64,000 nt of DNA from Toxonevra muliebris (taxonomy: Eukaryota > Arthropoda > Insecta > Diptera > Pallopteridae), in the NCBI GenBank assembly GCA_963691655.1, contig CAVNUY010000017.1:121037-185036 (forward strand), given 5' to 3'. The translations under genes were made by a program, and so were the position numbers. Below the pieces are notes generated by a model. It searched no databases. It was given only the letters and a program-made list of their open reading frames with translations, and had not been told where the DNA came from. Shown piece by piece: positions 33,039-44,999 of the stretch. How positions within the stretch are numbered: the first letter of the stretch is position 1; every line of letters begins with the position of its first letter.

Positions 33039-33850
33039 TACACTACCGCTCAAAACTATTTGCCCACCAAGAATCTGTTTATAAAATATTGTTTTTTTTT
33101 TTTTATAATTAAAGGGAAACATAACTGCGTCAATTTCCTAATAGCTGGCAAAATTTCATGTATTTATCATTTTTGTTTTAGAAATTATGCCAAATATTAC
33201 AAAATCGATCTTTTACCTGGTAAATTCAAAATTTAAAAATAAATTATAAATTTGATTTTTTTAATAGTGTTTCTACGGTTAAAAGACGAAAGCCTTCATA
33301 GACGTGTGACAGTCAACAAACCCCTTCTTAGGGTAGCTAATAAAAAGAAGAGACTGGAATAAGCTAAACGTCACCAAAATTGGACAATGAAAGATTGGGG
33401 AAAAGTGCTATGGAGAATCTAAATTTAAAGTTTTTGGATCCAAACGACGTGTTTTCGTTAGGAGGACTACAAAAGAGCGAATGTGCAAGGATAGTGTGGT
33501 GCCATCTATTAGCCATAGCGGAAGCTTTGTCATAACTCGCGACCTGTTTTGGATGTTATGCGGTTAGAGATCTGGTAAAAATTTAAAAAATTTTGCGCAG
33601 AGGGATATTTAAATATCATCAAAGACAACATTTTGCCTTCTGGAACACGCCTCATTGGTCAAGGCTTTCCTTAATGACAACGAACCGAAATATTCAGCCC
33701 AAATATGCGAGGTATAAATATCAATGAAGTCATCGAATCTATTGCAATACAAAAAATCTAAAAATTCAACGAAAATTATTCTAATATTGATAAAAATAAA
33801 GGTAGAAATTTTGGCTTTCACTTAAAAGAGGGAAAATTACATTTAGTTGA
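33039..33850 (+). mobile_element. Tc1-like element remnant 1
   Basis: A possible TA-flanked end TACACTACCGCTCAAAACTA at 33039 is followed by a decayed transposase (33250-33810) with KPLLRVANKKKRLE, AKRHQNWTMKDWGKVLW and, after frameshifts, a FLNDNEPKYSAQ box near 33665 corresponding to the DNDPKHTS catalytic region. No matching right end is seen. Dead DNA transposon of the Tc1/mariner superfamily. Confidence 0.75.
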
Positions 33851-34029
33851 ACATTTTCAATATTTCAATTCGACGAGAGAAATCAATATGATCGGTCGTG
33901 TTTCTTTTATTGGCCTCTGAGTTTTTTATAAGTTTATAACCATTTATGTCTGCTGCAATCATAACACTGTAGCGCAGAGATTCCCAAGGTCTTGCACGCA
34001 GGCAGATCAGCTGTCTTGATTTTTACACA

Positions 34030-35406
34030 TACAGTGTTCGCTTACTGTTACGATCAATTGTTAAAAATAAACAACAACAACCATCTTTAAAATAGTAACC
34101 CGTTATTTTGGAAAACAAAAAGCAGTGTTTAAAAAAATTTGAAGCGTATATAAGTTGTTGATTATCATTTACCGTCACCGTTCGCATTTCAAAATTTTGC
34201 TTCCCAAAGTTGGTCGAAATAAATATTTTGCACAATTCTAAGTGAATTTAATAAAGCTGAATTAGTGACATGCATTGGAAAAAAATTTCGTATTCGCCAT
34301 TACGTTAATTCCCGAATTATAAGCCATTTTCGCTCTTCCCATTTTTTAAATACTAAATATGGAGTTGGCACACCGCGGGGCACTACCAAACGTGAGGATT
34401 AGGTCATCATCATTTATAAAAAAAGATCCTTTTATATCTTGGAAATAAATTGCGTTTAAACATTTCATACAGGTTTATCCAACGACGAGCTGTGGAGGGT
34501 GGCTTAGCAACATACCAAAGCGTAAAAAGCCATTTATTTCTTGAAAGAATCGACACGCAAGGCTCGAATTTGTAGCCGCGCACTTTAGCTGGGCTACTGC
34601 CAAATGAAAGACCGCGCTTCTTACTGATGAATCGATATTTAACACGAAAGGTTGCGAAGGATTAAAGCCAGTGTGCAGACCAAAAAGGCAAATATGAAAT
34701 TCGCCTTATTTGAAAAACAACGTATAATACGGGGGAGGCAACGTAGTGCTCTGGTAAATTTTTCAGATATGGAATCGGTATAATGAACCGTCTGATGTGC
34801 AAAGATATTCCCCAAAATGTTATGTTACCTTATACTGAGGAAGATCTGCTGTTAATGCAAGTCTACCAGCACGATGACGATCCCAGCACGGTGTGTAAAA
34901 GAGTGGGTTGTTGTCGATAAGATCAGTATTTTATAGTGGTCCACCCATTCACTCAATCCCAAAAAATGTATAGGAAACTATAGATCGTAAAATTCCGCGC
35001 ATAAAGAATAAAAACAAGGATCCCATTTTATACCAATCGGAGATTGCATGGAATAGCATTTCTGTGGACGTTCTGAGCAATTTTATTGAGTCCATGCCTC
35101 GTAAATGTGCAAGAGCTCTAAAAAATAATGGATACGCTACAAAATAGTGGAGAAATCGAAATTTTCTATTTATATATTCCATTTGTGCTTTAGCTTTGTC
35201 GCGCCAGTTTTATGCATTTTGTTACTTTTGAGTTAATATTTTTATTTTATGTGATAAATAATATTAAATTTCTTATATTTTATTATAACGAGTGTATATT
35301 CTTACTACATTCAAAATTCAAATTTCAGCCCAAGCATGTTTTACAATATTACTGAACAAAATGAAAACAATGAAGAATCCGTGCTTTACTTTTGTCCGAC
35401 ACTGTA
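34030..35406 (+). mobile_element. Tc1-like element remnant 2
   Basis: TACAGTGTTCGCTTACTG at the left and CTTTTGTCCGACACTGTA at the right are partly matching inverted ends with TA at both outer edges. The span of about 1.38 kb is normal for Tc1 elements. The transposase lies inside at 34360-35150. Confidence 0.75.
34360..35150 (+). pseudogene. Tc1-type transposase, broken
   Basis: In shifting frames: RGTTKRE (start of the catalytic part), ARLEFVAAHFSWATAK, LLTDESIFNTKG (first Asp of the DDE triad), YGGGNVVLW, a damaged second box HDDDPSTVCKRVG near 34870 (normally DNDPKHTS), GPPIHSIPKNV (normally SPDLNPIENxW), and the C-terminus FIESMPRKCARALKNNGYAT just before a TAG. Many stops. The two Tc1 copies in the window overlap in content, so they are separate insertions and not halves of one. 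Confidence 0.85.
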
Positions 35407-35822
35407 TATGCTCACATGCAGTGTGGCCGTTGATAAATTCCAAAAAGTTGCAAAAAAAAAGGGTCGTTGAGAGTAAAAAAGTCTCATCCCATTTTTTTTT
35501 TAATAAAAGGAAAATTTATTTCATTTCACAAAATGTATTAATGTATTGATAGTAAACCCAAAATCAATTATACCAAGTAATTAAGGTGCTTCACGAAAAG
35601 AAAGTTGTATACACCTCCACAAATGAACCTCAACTTATTTTATGATGATTCCCAAAAAATTTCAGCTCTACCGATTACAATTTCCATCCCATTTTCAAAA
35701 AAACATCTAAAAAATCGCATTTTCTCAGTCTGCTAGCAGATTTAAAACAATTTGTATGCAGAATCCTAGCATTTTTCAGTATCTATCATTTGTGAACTTT
35801 GAATTGGCCAAACAATTTTCCG
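35407..35822. other. AT-rich stretch with a weak repeat D relative
   Basis: 35585-35790 has TTTCAGCTCTACCGATT and AAAAAATCGCATTTTCTCAG-type sequence similar to repeat D. No gene seen. Confidence 0.4.
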
Positions 35823-35825
35823 TAA

Positions 35826-35897
35826 GGCTGATGTTACACGGTCAATGTTTTCTGTTTTTACTCTCTTTTCATCGTTTTGTTTGATGCCCTGTTACAC
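35826..35897 (-). mobile_element. Family P MITE, copy 5 (end fragment)
   Basis: GGCTGATGTTACACGGTCAA preceded by TAA; continues to GATGCCCTGTTACAC, where copy 6 begins at a TAA. Confidence 0.8.
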
Positions 35898-35900
35898 TAA

Positions 35901-36500
35901 GGGCGATGTTACACGATCAATGTTTTGCTGTCAAACAATGAAATTGTTGTTGCTTTGAAAAATGAACACTGAGCAAAACAGAGAATATCACATTTCACTT
36001 CAAATTTTTTTTGCTCACGAAAAAAAACCTGCATCACGTCAAATAAAATGGGGTTGTTGAAGACACACTGTTGCATTTTATTGGAAAATAGTAATATTTT
36101 ATGAAAAATACTAGACTTTTTACTAACTTTTAAATAAATTTTTTTTCTTTACGTTGTTTGGCTCTTGTTTGTTTGTGAAAATGAGTGCTGCTAAAAAAAT
36201 GACTGAATAATTTGTATAAAATCATGGTAATTCAATGGCCAAGTAACAAAGTGTTGGACATTATTTTAATAGTTCGCAAATTTAAAAGATTATTTTTCCG
36301 CGTTTTTCATATATAAATGCAACATTTTTTGTATAATTTGTTGCTATTTCCACCAACATTATCTCATATTGTCATTATAATTATTTTCCATCCAATTCCA
36401 CCCCAATTGTTGAATTTTCATTCACTCCGAAATACAATTAAATACTTTTTAGTTGGAAAAACATAGTTGCAGATTAAAAAACAACATTCAGCTAAAACTT
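35901..36500 (+). mobile_element. Family P MITE, copy 6
   Basis: GGGCGATGTTACACGATCAA preceded by TAA (35898-35900), inserted into copy 5. The interior ATTCAATGGCCAAGTAACAA and GTTCGCAAATTT match the family. The right end is lost near CATTCAGCTAAAAC, where non-P sequence and then repeat Y begin. Confidence 0.85.
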
Positions 36501-36544
36501 ACAAATTATGGTCAGCCATCATAAAGAAGATATTTTATATGTTA

Positions 36545-36860
36545 AAAACCGATAGTCAAAACTTTGAACTCGTTTTTCTCAAAACAACATTTTTGCCATT
36601 TTTTAAAAAAAATCCTTTTGATGTTCAAAAGTGGGCTGAAGCTTATATGTTAAAAATTTCGGAGTCAGAAAAGCACGTTTCTATTTATCTACCAGTCCCA
36701 TAGACGTTTGTCAAGTTTTGTACCGAGGAAGTTCGGGGACGCCTTGAAATAACACTCACTGAGGTCAATTTCGTTTTTGTAAAATATTTACATGGAAAGT
36801 GCGTGTAGCGCTGTTATAATATGAAATTATACCAATGCGGGGAAATGAGTCAACATCCCT
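36545..36860 (-). repeat. Repeat Y, copy 4
   Basis: The reverse complement contains TTCAGCCCACTTTTGAACAT and ACGAGTTCAAAGTTTTGACT and the GACCCTGAACTTTC-like end, matching 17129-17490. CAACATCCCTG near 36851 corresponds to the TTGGCATCCCTG end. Confidence 0.6.
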
Positions 36861-37106
36861 GATTATTATACAGACGATCAGGATCTCATCATGGGCACGA
36901 GTTGTTGTTGCTTCAATATAAAGTGAAAAATTGAGAGAGATAGTAAGAGGGCAAAATTTGATCGGCACGATCACCAAATGATTTGGCTGTCGTTGCCGAA
37001 TCATGAGATCAAACCAGTGTTACCTTTGAGAAATTATTCAGAAAAATTGTTTTTTAGGAAAAGGAAAAAAAACTGCTTAATAGCAACACTCGTCATTCTT
37101 TACATA

Positions 37107-38000
37107 CCACCTTGATCAAAAAGTTCCCGAAATTTATTCAGAAAATTAAAAATACAAGTTTATTCATCTAAATCTATATTGTCCCCTTCAAAGTAATCCC
37201 CATCGACTGCAACATACTTATGCCAGAACTTGATCCAATCCTCGAAATATTGTTTATATTCGGTTTTCGGTATGTCCATCAGTGCTTCCTGCGATTTTTC
37301 GATTACTTCCTCTCGGCTGCTGAAACGCGTTCCCCGTAATGTTTTTTTAACTCGATTGAACAGAAAGAAGTCACAGGGAGCCAAATCAGGTGAATTCGGT
37401 AGCTGTTGGATGGTATTTCGTCAAAAATTTACGAATGATGGCACTGTGCGATGGTGCATTATCATGGTGCGAAATCCACTAGTTTTCTATCCACAATTCT
37501 GGTCTCTTTCGGCGAATTGCTTCACGCAAACGCCTCATAACGCCCAAATAATACTCTCTGATGAATAATTTGCGGTTATTGACCAAAATTTCTTTTACTT
37601 TATCAACGTTTTCGTCGGTTTTCGATGTCGATGGTCTGCCACTGCGTTCATCATCTTCGATTGACTCACGACCACTTTTGAACCGCTCGTGCCACTAGTA
37701 AGCAACCGTTTTCTTTAGATAATCGTTGCCGAAACACTTTTCCAACGTTCGCGCACCATTAAATCCGTTTTTTACGCAAAATTCAATACAATACAATTTA
37801 ATAAAAATGTAAAAAATCGCCAACACACACAGAGATAAATGTACTCTTGGCTACGTAACTTTTGCAAATGTCAAGCTATGACGCTAAGATTTAGAGGGAG
37901 TATCAACAACAGATATACCAACTTAACAAAAAAAAGAACTTAAATCGGAACTATGGGAGCGCCAAACGGTGGTTATTCCGGGAACTTTTTGATCAAGGAG
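37107..38000 (-). mobile_element. mariner element, internal-deletion derivative
   Basis: Inverted ends with the core CTTGATCAAAAAGTTCCCG are present at both edges, each with TA outside (37105-37106 and 38001-38002). Length is 894 bp, against about 1.3 kb for an intact mariner. Reading the minus strand, the sequence keeps both ends and the two extremes of the transposase but lacks its middle. Confidence 0.88.
37160..37720 (-). pseudogene. mariner transposase, centre deleted
   Basis: The minus strand gives RSGRPSTSKTDENVDKVKEI and VNNRKLFIRE (end of the DNA-binding half). It then jumps directly to YYLGVMRRLREAIRRKRPEL, WISHHDNAPSHSA (second catalytic Asp) and, after a frameshift near 37395, SPDLAPCDFFLFNRVKKTLR (third Asp). 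It ends WHKYVAVDGDYFEGDNIDLD and a stop at 37160. The deleted middle contained the first catalytic Asp. The SETMAR-like C-terminus places it in the mariner group. Confidence 0.88.
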
Positions 38001-38002
38001 TA

Positions 38003-38600
38003 CTCGTTTACTCATAAAATTTTGCAAAAAGTTAACAAAAGCTAATTTTTCATTATTTGTTAAGAAGAAATTTATCAATTTACTTCAAAGATTTTGCACA
38101 AAAACAAAAAAAAAATTACTACGATGTTTAAATTAAATAGTAGCAAAAGAGTACTAAAACAATACAAAAATGTACTATTGATCGGCAATCAAATGACTGT
38201 CTGCATAACATACTTTCATACTTTGAGCAGAGAGTTGAAAACTCAAAAGGAGAGCGTAAAAAGTGCCCTGATCGTCGGCATAACATCGCCCTATGTCAGT
38301 GTGGCAAATTTGAAAATAGCAATAAGTTTGTAAAAATCTTATAAAACGGCAGTGTTGCAACTAAAAATATGTATGTAATTAGTGTTGCGAACTTTTAAGT
38401 TAAAGGCAATGGATTTTTCGTATAATTTCATGTGAATATCACATTTTTTTTCAAAAATTTGCAAAGATTTTAAAAAAAGTCCCAAATTTTGGGTATTTTC
38501 AAAAAGTCGTTTCAAAGTCTCCAAGCAGTCAAAAAGGTTGCAAGTTGCAACTTTTGTTTCATAACGGCCACGCTCCTCACATGTATACGATGAAAGCTTT
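38003..38600. other. AT-rich stretch with a decayed P-family end
   Basis: GATCGTCGGCATAACATCGC at about 38269-38288 then CCTA resembles the right end of a P MITE (GATCGTGTAACATCGCCCTA), and AAAGGAGAGCGTAAAA before it also fits. No gene. Confidence 0.4.
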
Positions 38601-40903
38601 CAGTGTTGTTAACTAAAATTTAAAAATTGCTGTGATAACCCTTAAAAATTACTGTTTTTCACTCAAAATTACTGTACGTTGGAAAAAAAAACGAAAAAAG
38701 AGATTGGATATTTTTAACCCTAAACCACTGAGATGTAAAAAAACTTGCATAGTTACTACGGCTGGCCCCAGAAATATTCTTAAATTTATTTGGAAAAAAT
38801 CTAATTATTCCAAAAATGTATTGATAAATTCTGTGTTCATAAGCAATAATCGCTTAAGTCAACTTTAAACAGAATTGAGTTATAAATGCTGTAGCATTCT
38901 TCTTTTTCCAATTAGTGTCCGACCGATTATTCGGCTTAGGCTCTTCGGCCTAAAATTGCACCTTCGGCATCGGCTTCGTCAAAAAATGGCCGAAGCCGAA
39001 GATTATAATATACTTTTATATAATAATTATAATAATTTTTAATATAGATTGGCAGTAAGAATTTATACAAATAAATAAATGTGAAGTGGTTTTATAAAGT
39101 ATTTACATTACAATTTCTGTGTTATATTTTCTCCGTTTGCTTGGAATATGGAATTTTTACTTTTGAAATAACTCACAGATTTACAACAGTACAAACAGTA
39201 ATCAGTGATTTTTTTAACGAACTACCTGCTAATACAATTAGAGGCAGCAGAAGCGTGCAAAACTTTTTTACTTTTTAAGGAAGACTTGAAGCGTATTGAA
39301 AAGAAGCGTGAATTGTTAGTTTTTGTTTTGGTTTCAAGGACGTCAAAAAAATTGAAAATTGTTTTGGCTAAAATCGCTCTAGAATATATGTGTAAAGGGA
39401 TTCTTTGAAATTCACAGTCGATTGAAAGTTACTGATGCTTATTTGCAGGCCCGGATACAGCTGTCATGCATATTTCAACTTTGAAAGTAGATTTTCTCAA
39501 AACAGCATTTTTCGAAATGGCTTCCATGATATCTCCAAAACTGATGAACTGATTGCGCTTAAATTTTCATCGCCTCTTCAATGCACCTGTAGTTCTACTC
39601 CGTCTGAACCAGGATCATTGTGACATCTCTCAATGTTTTTTTATTTAAATTGATATAGTTAAAAAAGAATGACAAAAATCAAATACTTATTTTCAAAACT
39701 AGATAGATAAAAATACAAACTTTTAATGACTTAACTTAAAGAACATAAGTACAATAAAACTATCCCAAAAATTTAATTTTCAATTTAATTACCACCTTAA
39801 TAGTTTTTTGTTACTACATTTTATCACATCGTTTATGGAATTTCCCCAGCTTTTAAAAAAATGCATTACTTATGTGTTAAAGTCAAAATTTGTCAAAAAC
39901 TGCAAAATTAATTATTTTGTTTGAATTAGAGATAAAAATAAAAAAATCAATAAAATACTTCCCTTCATACTTGCCAGATAAAAAACTAGCTGTGAGTAGC
40001 TAGGAATTTAAATTTTTTATACAAAATGTTTAGTTATTTAAAAAAAAAATTGATAAAAAGTTTATTCAACAACAAATACTTTTAGGCATTCAACTTTTCC
40101 GGCTACATAAAACCACATCCATTAAATTTTTTAGGGTTTTGAGATCAGATTTATGCTTTTTACATTAAAATTTATCAATCCTAAATATGGGAACTAGAGC
40201 GTTCTGATTCCAGCTATAGGTCTATCGATTAATACGCTGATTCAATCTTTGATTTTAGATAAAAAGAATCATGGCAGCCATCGGCCAACTTTTTTTTGAC
40301 ACAAGTTTCGTTGAATGACAGTCGTTTTATAGATATATAGTCAATGTAACAATATATTTTGACGTAAACCAATTTTTAAATGATTCTTGAAATAAATAAT
40401 ATTTGTCAGCTCCTTCGACAGTGAACAGTTATTTAGTGTTACTGGTCAGTTTTTTATTTGGAGTATCTACTATTTATATTTTTATGTATATGTTTCCAAA
40501 TACATAGGTAAAATATATTTACTTTCAGATTTTTATTTTTTATATTTTAAAAATCCTTCGGTCTTCGGCTTCGGCCGAAGGTACATGTACGTAAAATCTC
40601 CGAAATCCTACCGTGTTTACTCAAAATGAGACTTTCAAACTTAAGCAATTACTGCTTTTGACCACAGAATTATTACTTTGACAAATAACATTTCAAAGTT
40701 TATTTCAGAAGACACATCACAATTCATAAAAAAAAACTAATAATTAATCAATTATGCTCACAATTTTCAAAAATACTGTCTACTACTGTACGCTTTTTGA
40801 AATTACTGTATAATTTAAACGAATTACTGTATTGCTGTACAGACCGTAAAATTCCATAAAATTACTGTAAAATACAGTAATTACTGTACAGTTAACATCA
40901 CTG
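38601..40903. mobile_element. Probable hAT-like element with CAGTG ends, no transposase
   Basis: CAGTGTTGTTAACT (38601) and AGTTAACATCACTG (to 40903) are inverted with one difference. Both sides then carry repeated AATTACTGT words, a subterminal repeat pattern. The 8-bp flanks do not match. Inside, GC-rich palindromic words built on CGGCCGAAG/CTTCGGCC occur near 38937-39005 and 40553-40590 and probably mark the ends of a second nested element. Frames between 39081 and 39623 have no recognisable domain. Confidence 0.5.
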
Positions 40904-41079
40904 ATTCAGTTAGTTGACATACTAAACATTCTGCCAGCCTGAATATTTTGTATGACAACCCACGTTGGCATGCGGTAGTCGGTCCTGTCTAGAAAGACTT
41001 AATGGGCAAGTCATATTGAGTATGAATTTATTAGGAAAACAAATGCAGGGCGACCTAACTATGCTCTTGAAACTGGGAT

Positions 41080-41303
41080 AGAGTTTTGGGAAAAAGTGGA
41101 CTATTGCATTTATCCTAAGATCAAAAAAGAAATATTTAAACTTTGTTCTATGTTTGGGTCAACCAACATGAAGCGGCTTTTCCAACATTAAATTTTATAA
41201 AAAGTAAATATAATAGGTTAAGCGATCAACATTTAGAAAATTTAATTCGCATAAAATCTTGTGAATATAAAATGAATATAGATAAAATTATTGAACTAAA
41301 ATA
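41080..41303 (+). pseudogene. hAT transposase C-terminus (SCAND3/GTF2IRD2 type)
   Basis: IYPKIKKEIFKLCSMFGSTN leads, through a damaged segment, to NFIKSKYNRLSDQHLENLIR and ends with a stop at 41303. This fits the known C-terminal box MFGSTYxCExxFSxMxxIKSKxRxRLTDEHL. The catalytic parts are missing. It ends 18 bases before the repeat array that follows, which may be the terminal region of the same element. Confidence 0.75.
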
Positions 41304-41320
41304 ATTACTGAAATGATAAA

Positions 41321-42459
41321 CCTTTAGTGGTAGTGGAATAAAAATTAACTACCACTAAACCTTTAGTGGTAGTGGAAATAAAAATTAACTACCACTAAAC
41401 CTTTGTGGTAGTGGAAATAAAAATTAACTACCACTAAACCTTTAGTGGTAGTGGAAATAAAAATCAACTACCACTAAACGTTTAGTGGAAATAAAATAGT
41501 GGAAATTATTACCCACTACCACTAACCATTTAGTGGTAAGTATAGAGAGTTTAATTGAAGGTCAAATTGAAATGCATTGTAAAAGAATGTATAAATGTTT
41601 GAATGAATGAATATATTAACCTTTTTTTATACTAAATACTTTGTAGACAGTGGAATTTCGATGAAAAAATATATTTTTTTCATTTTCCATAAATTCTTTT
41701 ACCGTATTACTTATTATTATTTTTCTATTGTATTCAATGTATTAATCAAGTGGTTTAGTACAAACACATGGAGCAAATAGAAAATGGAGTTGATCACATT
41801 GGTCTATGAACGACTTCTATATTGGAAAAAACAACAGTTAGCAGTACATATCGTAATCTAAAATCCAAAAAGCCATAACTAAACAAATTTTCAAAATCTA
41901 CTTTTTGATTAATTATGATGCACTTGCTCAAATTACGCGTTCCTGCAAAATTTCAAACTTCTACGCCAAAAAATAACGGTTTTACTACGGAACTCCAAAA
42001 GGACGTAACTACATGTACAGGAATTAATTAAGTAAATAGAAGTATTTACACACTTGAAGTAAAAAGAAAACAAAATATTTGAATATCTTTACGTAACTAA
42101 GTGATACTAAACTTTCACAATTACATTCTTCTTAAATCTATAATATTTTTCATTTTACAATGTTTTTTGCTTCTCCTGTAAAGAAATAAAATTTGTAATT
42201 ACTACTTTTTGGATTTTAGATGACGAAATACACACTATTTGATGTTGTTTTCATAATTTTACAGATTGGATAGTGATAGTGAAATTTTATTTCCACTAAC
42301 ACTAAAGGTTTAGTGGTAGCTAATTTTTATTTCCACTACCACTAAAGGAAATAAAATTCAACTACCACTAAACGTTTAGTGCTAGTTGATTTTTATTTCC
42401 ACTACCACTAAAGGTTTAGTGGTAATGGAGCCTTACTCCCATTGGCACTAAAAGTAGTG
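41321..42459. mobile_element. Foldback-like element with tandem subrepeats in both arms
   Basis: The left arm (41321-41537) has four to five units of about 40 bp built on CCTTTAGTGGTAGTGGAAAT and ending AACTACCACTAAA. The right arm (42270-42459) has inverted units of the same sequence. The core (41538-42269) is unique and AT-rich. Each unit is itself self-complementary (TTTAGTGGTAGT / ACTACCACTAAA). Arms made of tandem subrepeats are the defining feature of foldback-type elements; subterminal repeats of the adjoining hAT are the alternative. Confidence 0.65.
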
Positions 42460-42839
42460 AAGAGCGAAATTTAATCTCTAAATCCCCAGTCTGATGTATA
42501 TATGAGTTTCCTTTAATTATTAATTTTTTTTTAATGAATTCTAAAAGCGTTTGTTTTTTTTATGAATTTTAAGAACTTTTGTTTTATTCTTTTATTTATT
42601 ATTTTCATTGCATACTCACAAAATTAAATTAGTATTACGAACCAAATATTTTTCTAAGTGAAAGCACTACTACATACACATATTGTAGTGGAATTCGTGT
42701 GGCCATCGCTGCTGTAGACACGGTTGCCACATCAAAACTTTTTTTGGGGCCAAAAACAAAAGCAAAAAGGACCAAAATGGAAAAAAATGGACCAAATTTT
42801 TTTTTAATTATTTTGTTTATTTAACAAGTAAATATAGCA

Positions 42840-43200
42840 CATTATAAAATGTGTATAACAATTTTATAATATTTTTTTAGCGATTGCTAGAGAATACATT
42901 CATATATCACATCAAACTAAAACAAAAAAAACAAAAAAAAGTGCTCAGAAATTCATACAGCACATATGTAATGAAAGGTATATAAAAATTACTTATAATA
43001 TTTTAAGTGATTATTATATAGTACAAACATAAGTATATCACATTATATATTAGCAGAAAAAACAAAAAAAGAAGTGCTTACAAGTTCATATAGCATATAT
43101 ATATTAAAAAGTGTATAAAATGAAAAACTACTTATAATATTTTAAGAGATTTTTATATAGTAAAAACATATATCACATTAAACAATATCAAAAACAACAA
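42840..43200 (+). repeat. Tandem repeat of about 130 bp, two to three units
   Basis: ACTTATAATATTTTAAG, TATATCACATTA and AGAAGTGCTTACAAGTTCAT-type words recur at about 42870-42960, 42985-43095 and 43125-43185. AT-rich and non-coding; it may be the leader of the copia-like piece that follows. Confidence 0.55.
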
Positions 43201-43207
43201 CAAAAAA

Positions 43208-43830
43208 ATGGTTAGCAATTCAGATACAAAGAACATTTTTGGGACTGGAAATAAATCAAGTATATCGACAAATCAAAAAATAACAAGGCAGAAAGTATCT
43301 TCTTTTATAGATGAATACAAATGTAAAGTCATTTTTGAAATCAGATATCAAAGAAAAAATTTAGAAAAAAACGGTATTCAAAACCAAAAAACAGTGCCAT
43401 ATACTCCTCAACAGAATGGCGTTGCTAAATCTTTACTACTCAGTAGTATCGAAACCAAAGTAGATTTCGTCAGCAACTTAGATGCTCTTACATCGACCGG
43501 GTCTGTGTTTACATCTTTATCAGAAGCATGCAAAGACTTGGTGTGACTTCGGCGAATTTTGAGTGGATTTAATCAACAAATGAGCGCACCAAAGTTGTAC
43601 GAAGACAAAGTTGCTTGAGACCGATTGAAGGAGAGAAGTTTTCAGGTTTCTGGCCAATAAAAGCACAAAGACGCGCGAGTTTGTTTTCAAAAGGACTAAG
43701 TAGATAAAAAGTTGCACTTACTGTCCGACCGAAAACATGATGGCAGACTTACTGATGAAGCCATTGCCAGCAAGGCGGATTCAATTAGGCAGGCGTATTG
43801 AAAAAAAGTTATTTTATTGTTTTCAAATTA
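43208..43830 (+). pseudogene. Rearranged copia-like fragments (integrase, RNase H end)
   Basis: From ATG 43208 the frame reaches LEKNGIQNQKTVPYTPQQNG, a hallmark of copia integrases near their C-terminal half, then continues into unrelated sequence ending at 43546. Near 43718-43790 another frame gives CPTENMMADLLMKPLPARRI, the RNase H end of a copia polyprotein (compare TEEMDADLLTKPL in the Copia element at 22745). The segments are out of their normal spacing, so large deletions have joined them. It is not a product of the 20331-23128 element, whose sequence differs. Confidence 0.75.
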
Positions 43831-44446
43831 TTGGTAAATGTTCAGATTACACATAGTACAAATAGTACAAATAACTAAAAAAAAGATATGACTAAAAATG
43901 AATACATCATGCATAAATTGCACTTGTGTCGCCCAAATTAAAAGGTCAAGGTATTTGTATTCAAATCATACTTAAAAAAAGTAAAAAATTCGCGCGAAAA
44001 AGGACCGAAATGGCCACCGAATTTAGTGCGTAATGTATCCATTTAGTTTCTTTTATTTGTTATTTTACTATTTATTAAATACATTTTAATGCCAAAAATC
44101 CGTTTTTCGGGAAGGGCCTGCTCTCCCTAATTCAAATAAACAAAATTTGGGTCAAAAAAGTGATTTTTAAAAAAATTCTCATCGAGTGTGTTCTGAAAAA
44201 TTCCAAATAATTTTACTGCATTGAATAAAGACACTAGTATGCTATATAACATTTCATTACTACAACTTTCTTACACTGATTTTTTTAAAATTAAATTTTT
44301 TAGTCACAGAGTGACTCATACATTACATATGAAAGTTAATTACTTAATATTTTTGAAAAAGGACCAATTCAGAAAAAAAGGACCAGCGGACCAAACGAAA
44401 TTAAAAGGACCACTTTTGGTCCAAAAGGACCAAAGTGGCAACCGTG

Positions 44447-44999
44447 GCTGTAGAGCAGCGAAAGTTTGGGTTGCATATAGAAAAGTAATTCTCAGTTTTC
44501 CCAGGTGGGTGATTTTAAGTGATTTTTTCTCATTTTGAAATTGCTGTTTTAGTCTATGGTCGCGTCGGAGTAGTATCATTTAAATGCAAATATTTTTACC
44601 ATCAAAGGTCTTTCTGGGGGTTTTCGGGTATGAGAAATCTGAATATGCAAGGCCGTTATTGGTAAACATTTTACCAATAACGGCCACCAGGATACGCTTT
44701 GGTGTAAAAGACATAAAGAATTTTAAATTTTTACGGGTTTTTCGGCTAAGGTCATAAAATCTGATTTAATGTACGCAATATTAATTTTTTTTAGTCTTTT
44801 CATTAAGCCAAACAACTTTCTAAAACATATCATTGACGTACAACCATTTCCAGATAGACTGATAATAATTAAAAAATTCTGTTTTCCCGATTTTTTTTTT
44901 ATAAACTCCATACAAACTATATTTATTTACAACTGCCATACAGTGTATTGGATGATTTTTGTGGCAATGTGATAAATGTTTTGCTAGAAACGATACTCT
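44447..44999. other. AT-rich stretch with a perfect 16-bp hairpin
   Basis: GGCCGTTATTGGTAAA (44651-44666), CAT, and TTTACCAATAACGGCC (44670-44685) form a perfect stem. Nothing coding recognised in the remainder. Confidence 0.6.

Larger units (their letters stand above)
42719..44446. mobile_element. TIR element carrying tandem repeats and copia-like scraps
   Basis: CACGGTTGCCAC (42719-42730) and GTGGCAACCGTG (44435-44446) are perfect inverted ends. Next to them both sides carry repeated GGACCAAA / AAAGGACCA words (near 42769-42800 and 44357-44432). No transposase of its own. The interior holds a tandem repeat and a rearranged retroelement piece. Confidence 0.6.

Noticed and set aside
33039..35406. 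Reading the two Tc1 pieces as one element
   Set aside because: Both contain the same RLExAxxHxxW region of the transposase, so they are two insertions.
42840..43200. CRISPR-like spaced repeats
   Set aside because: The genome is eukaryotic and the repeats are long degenerate tandem units without uniform spacers.
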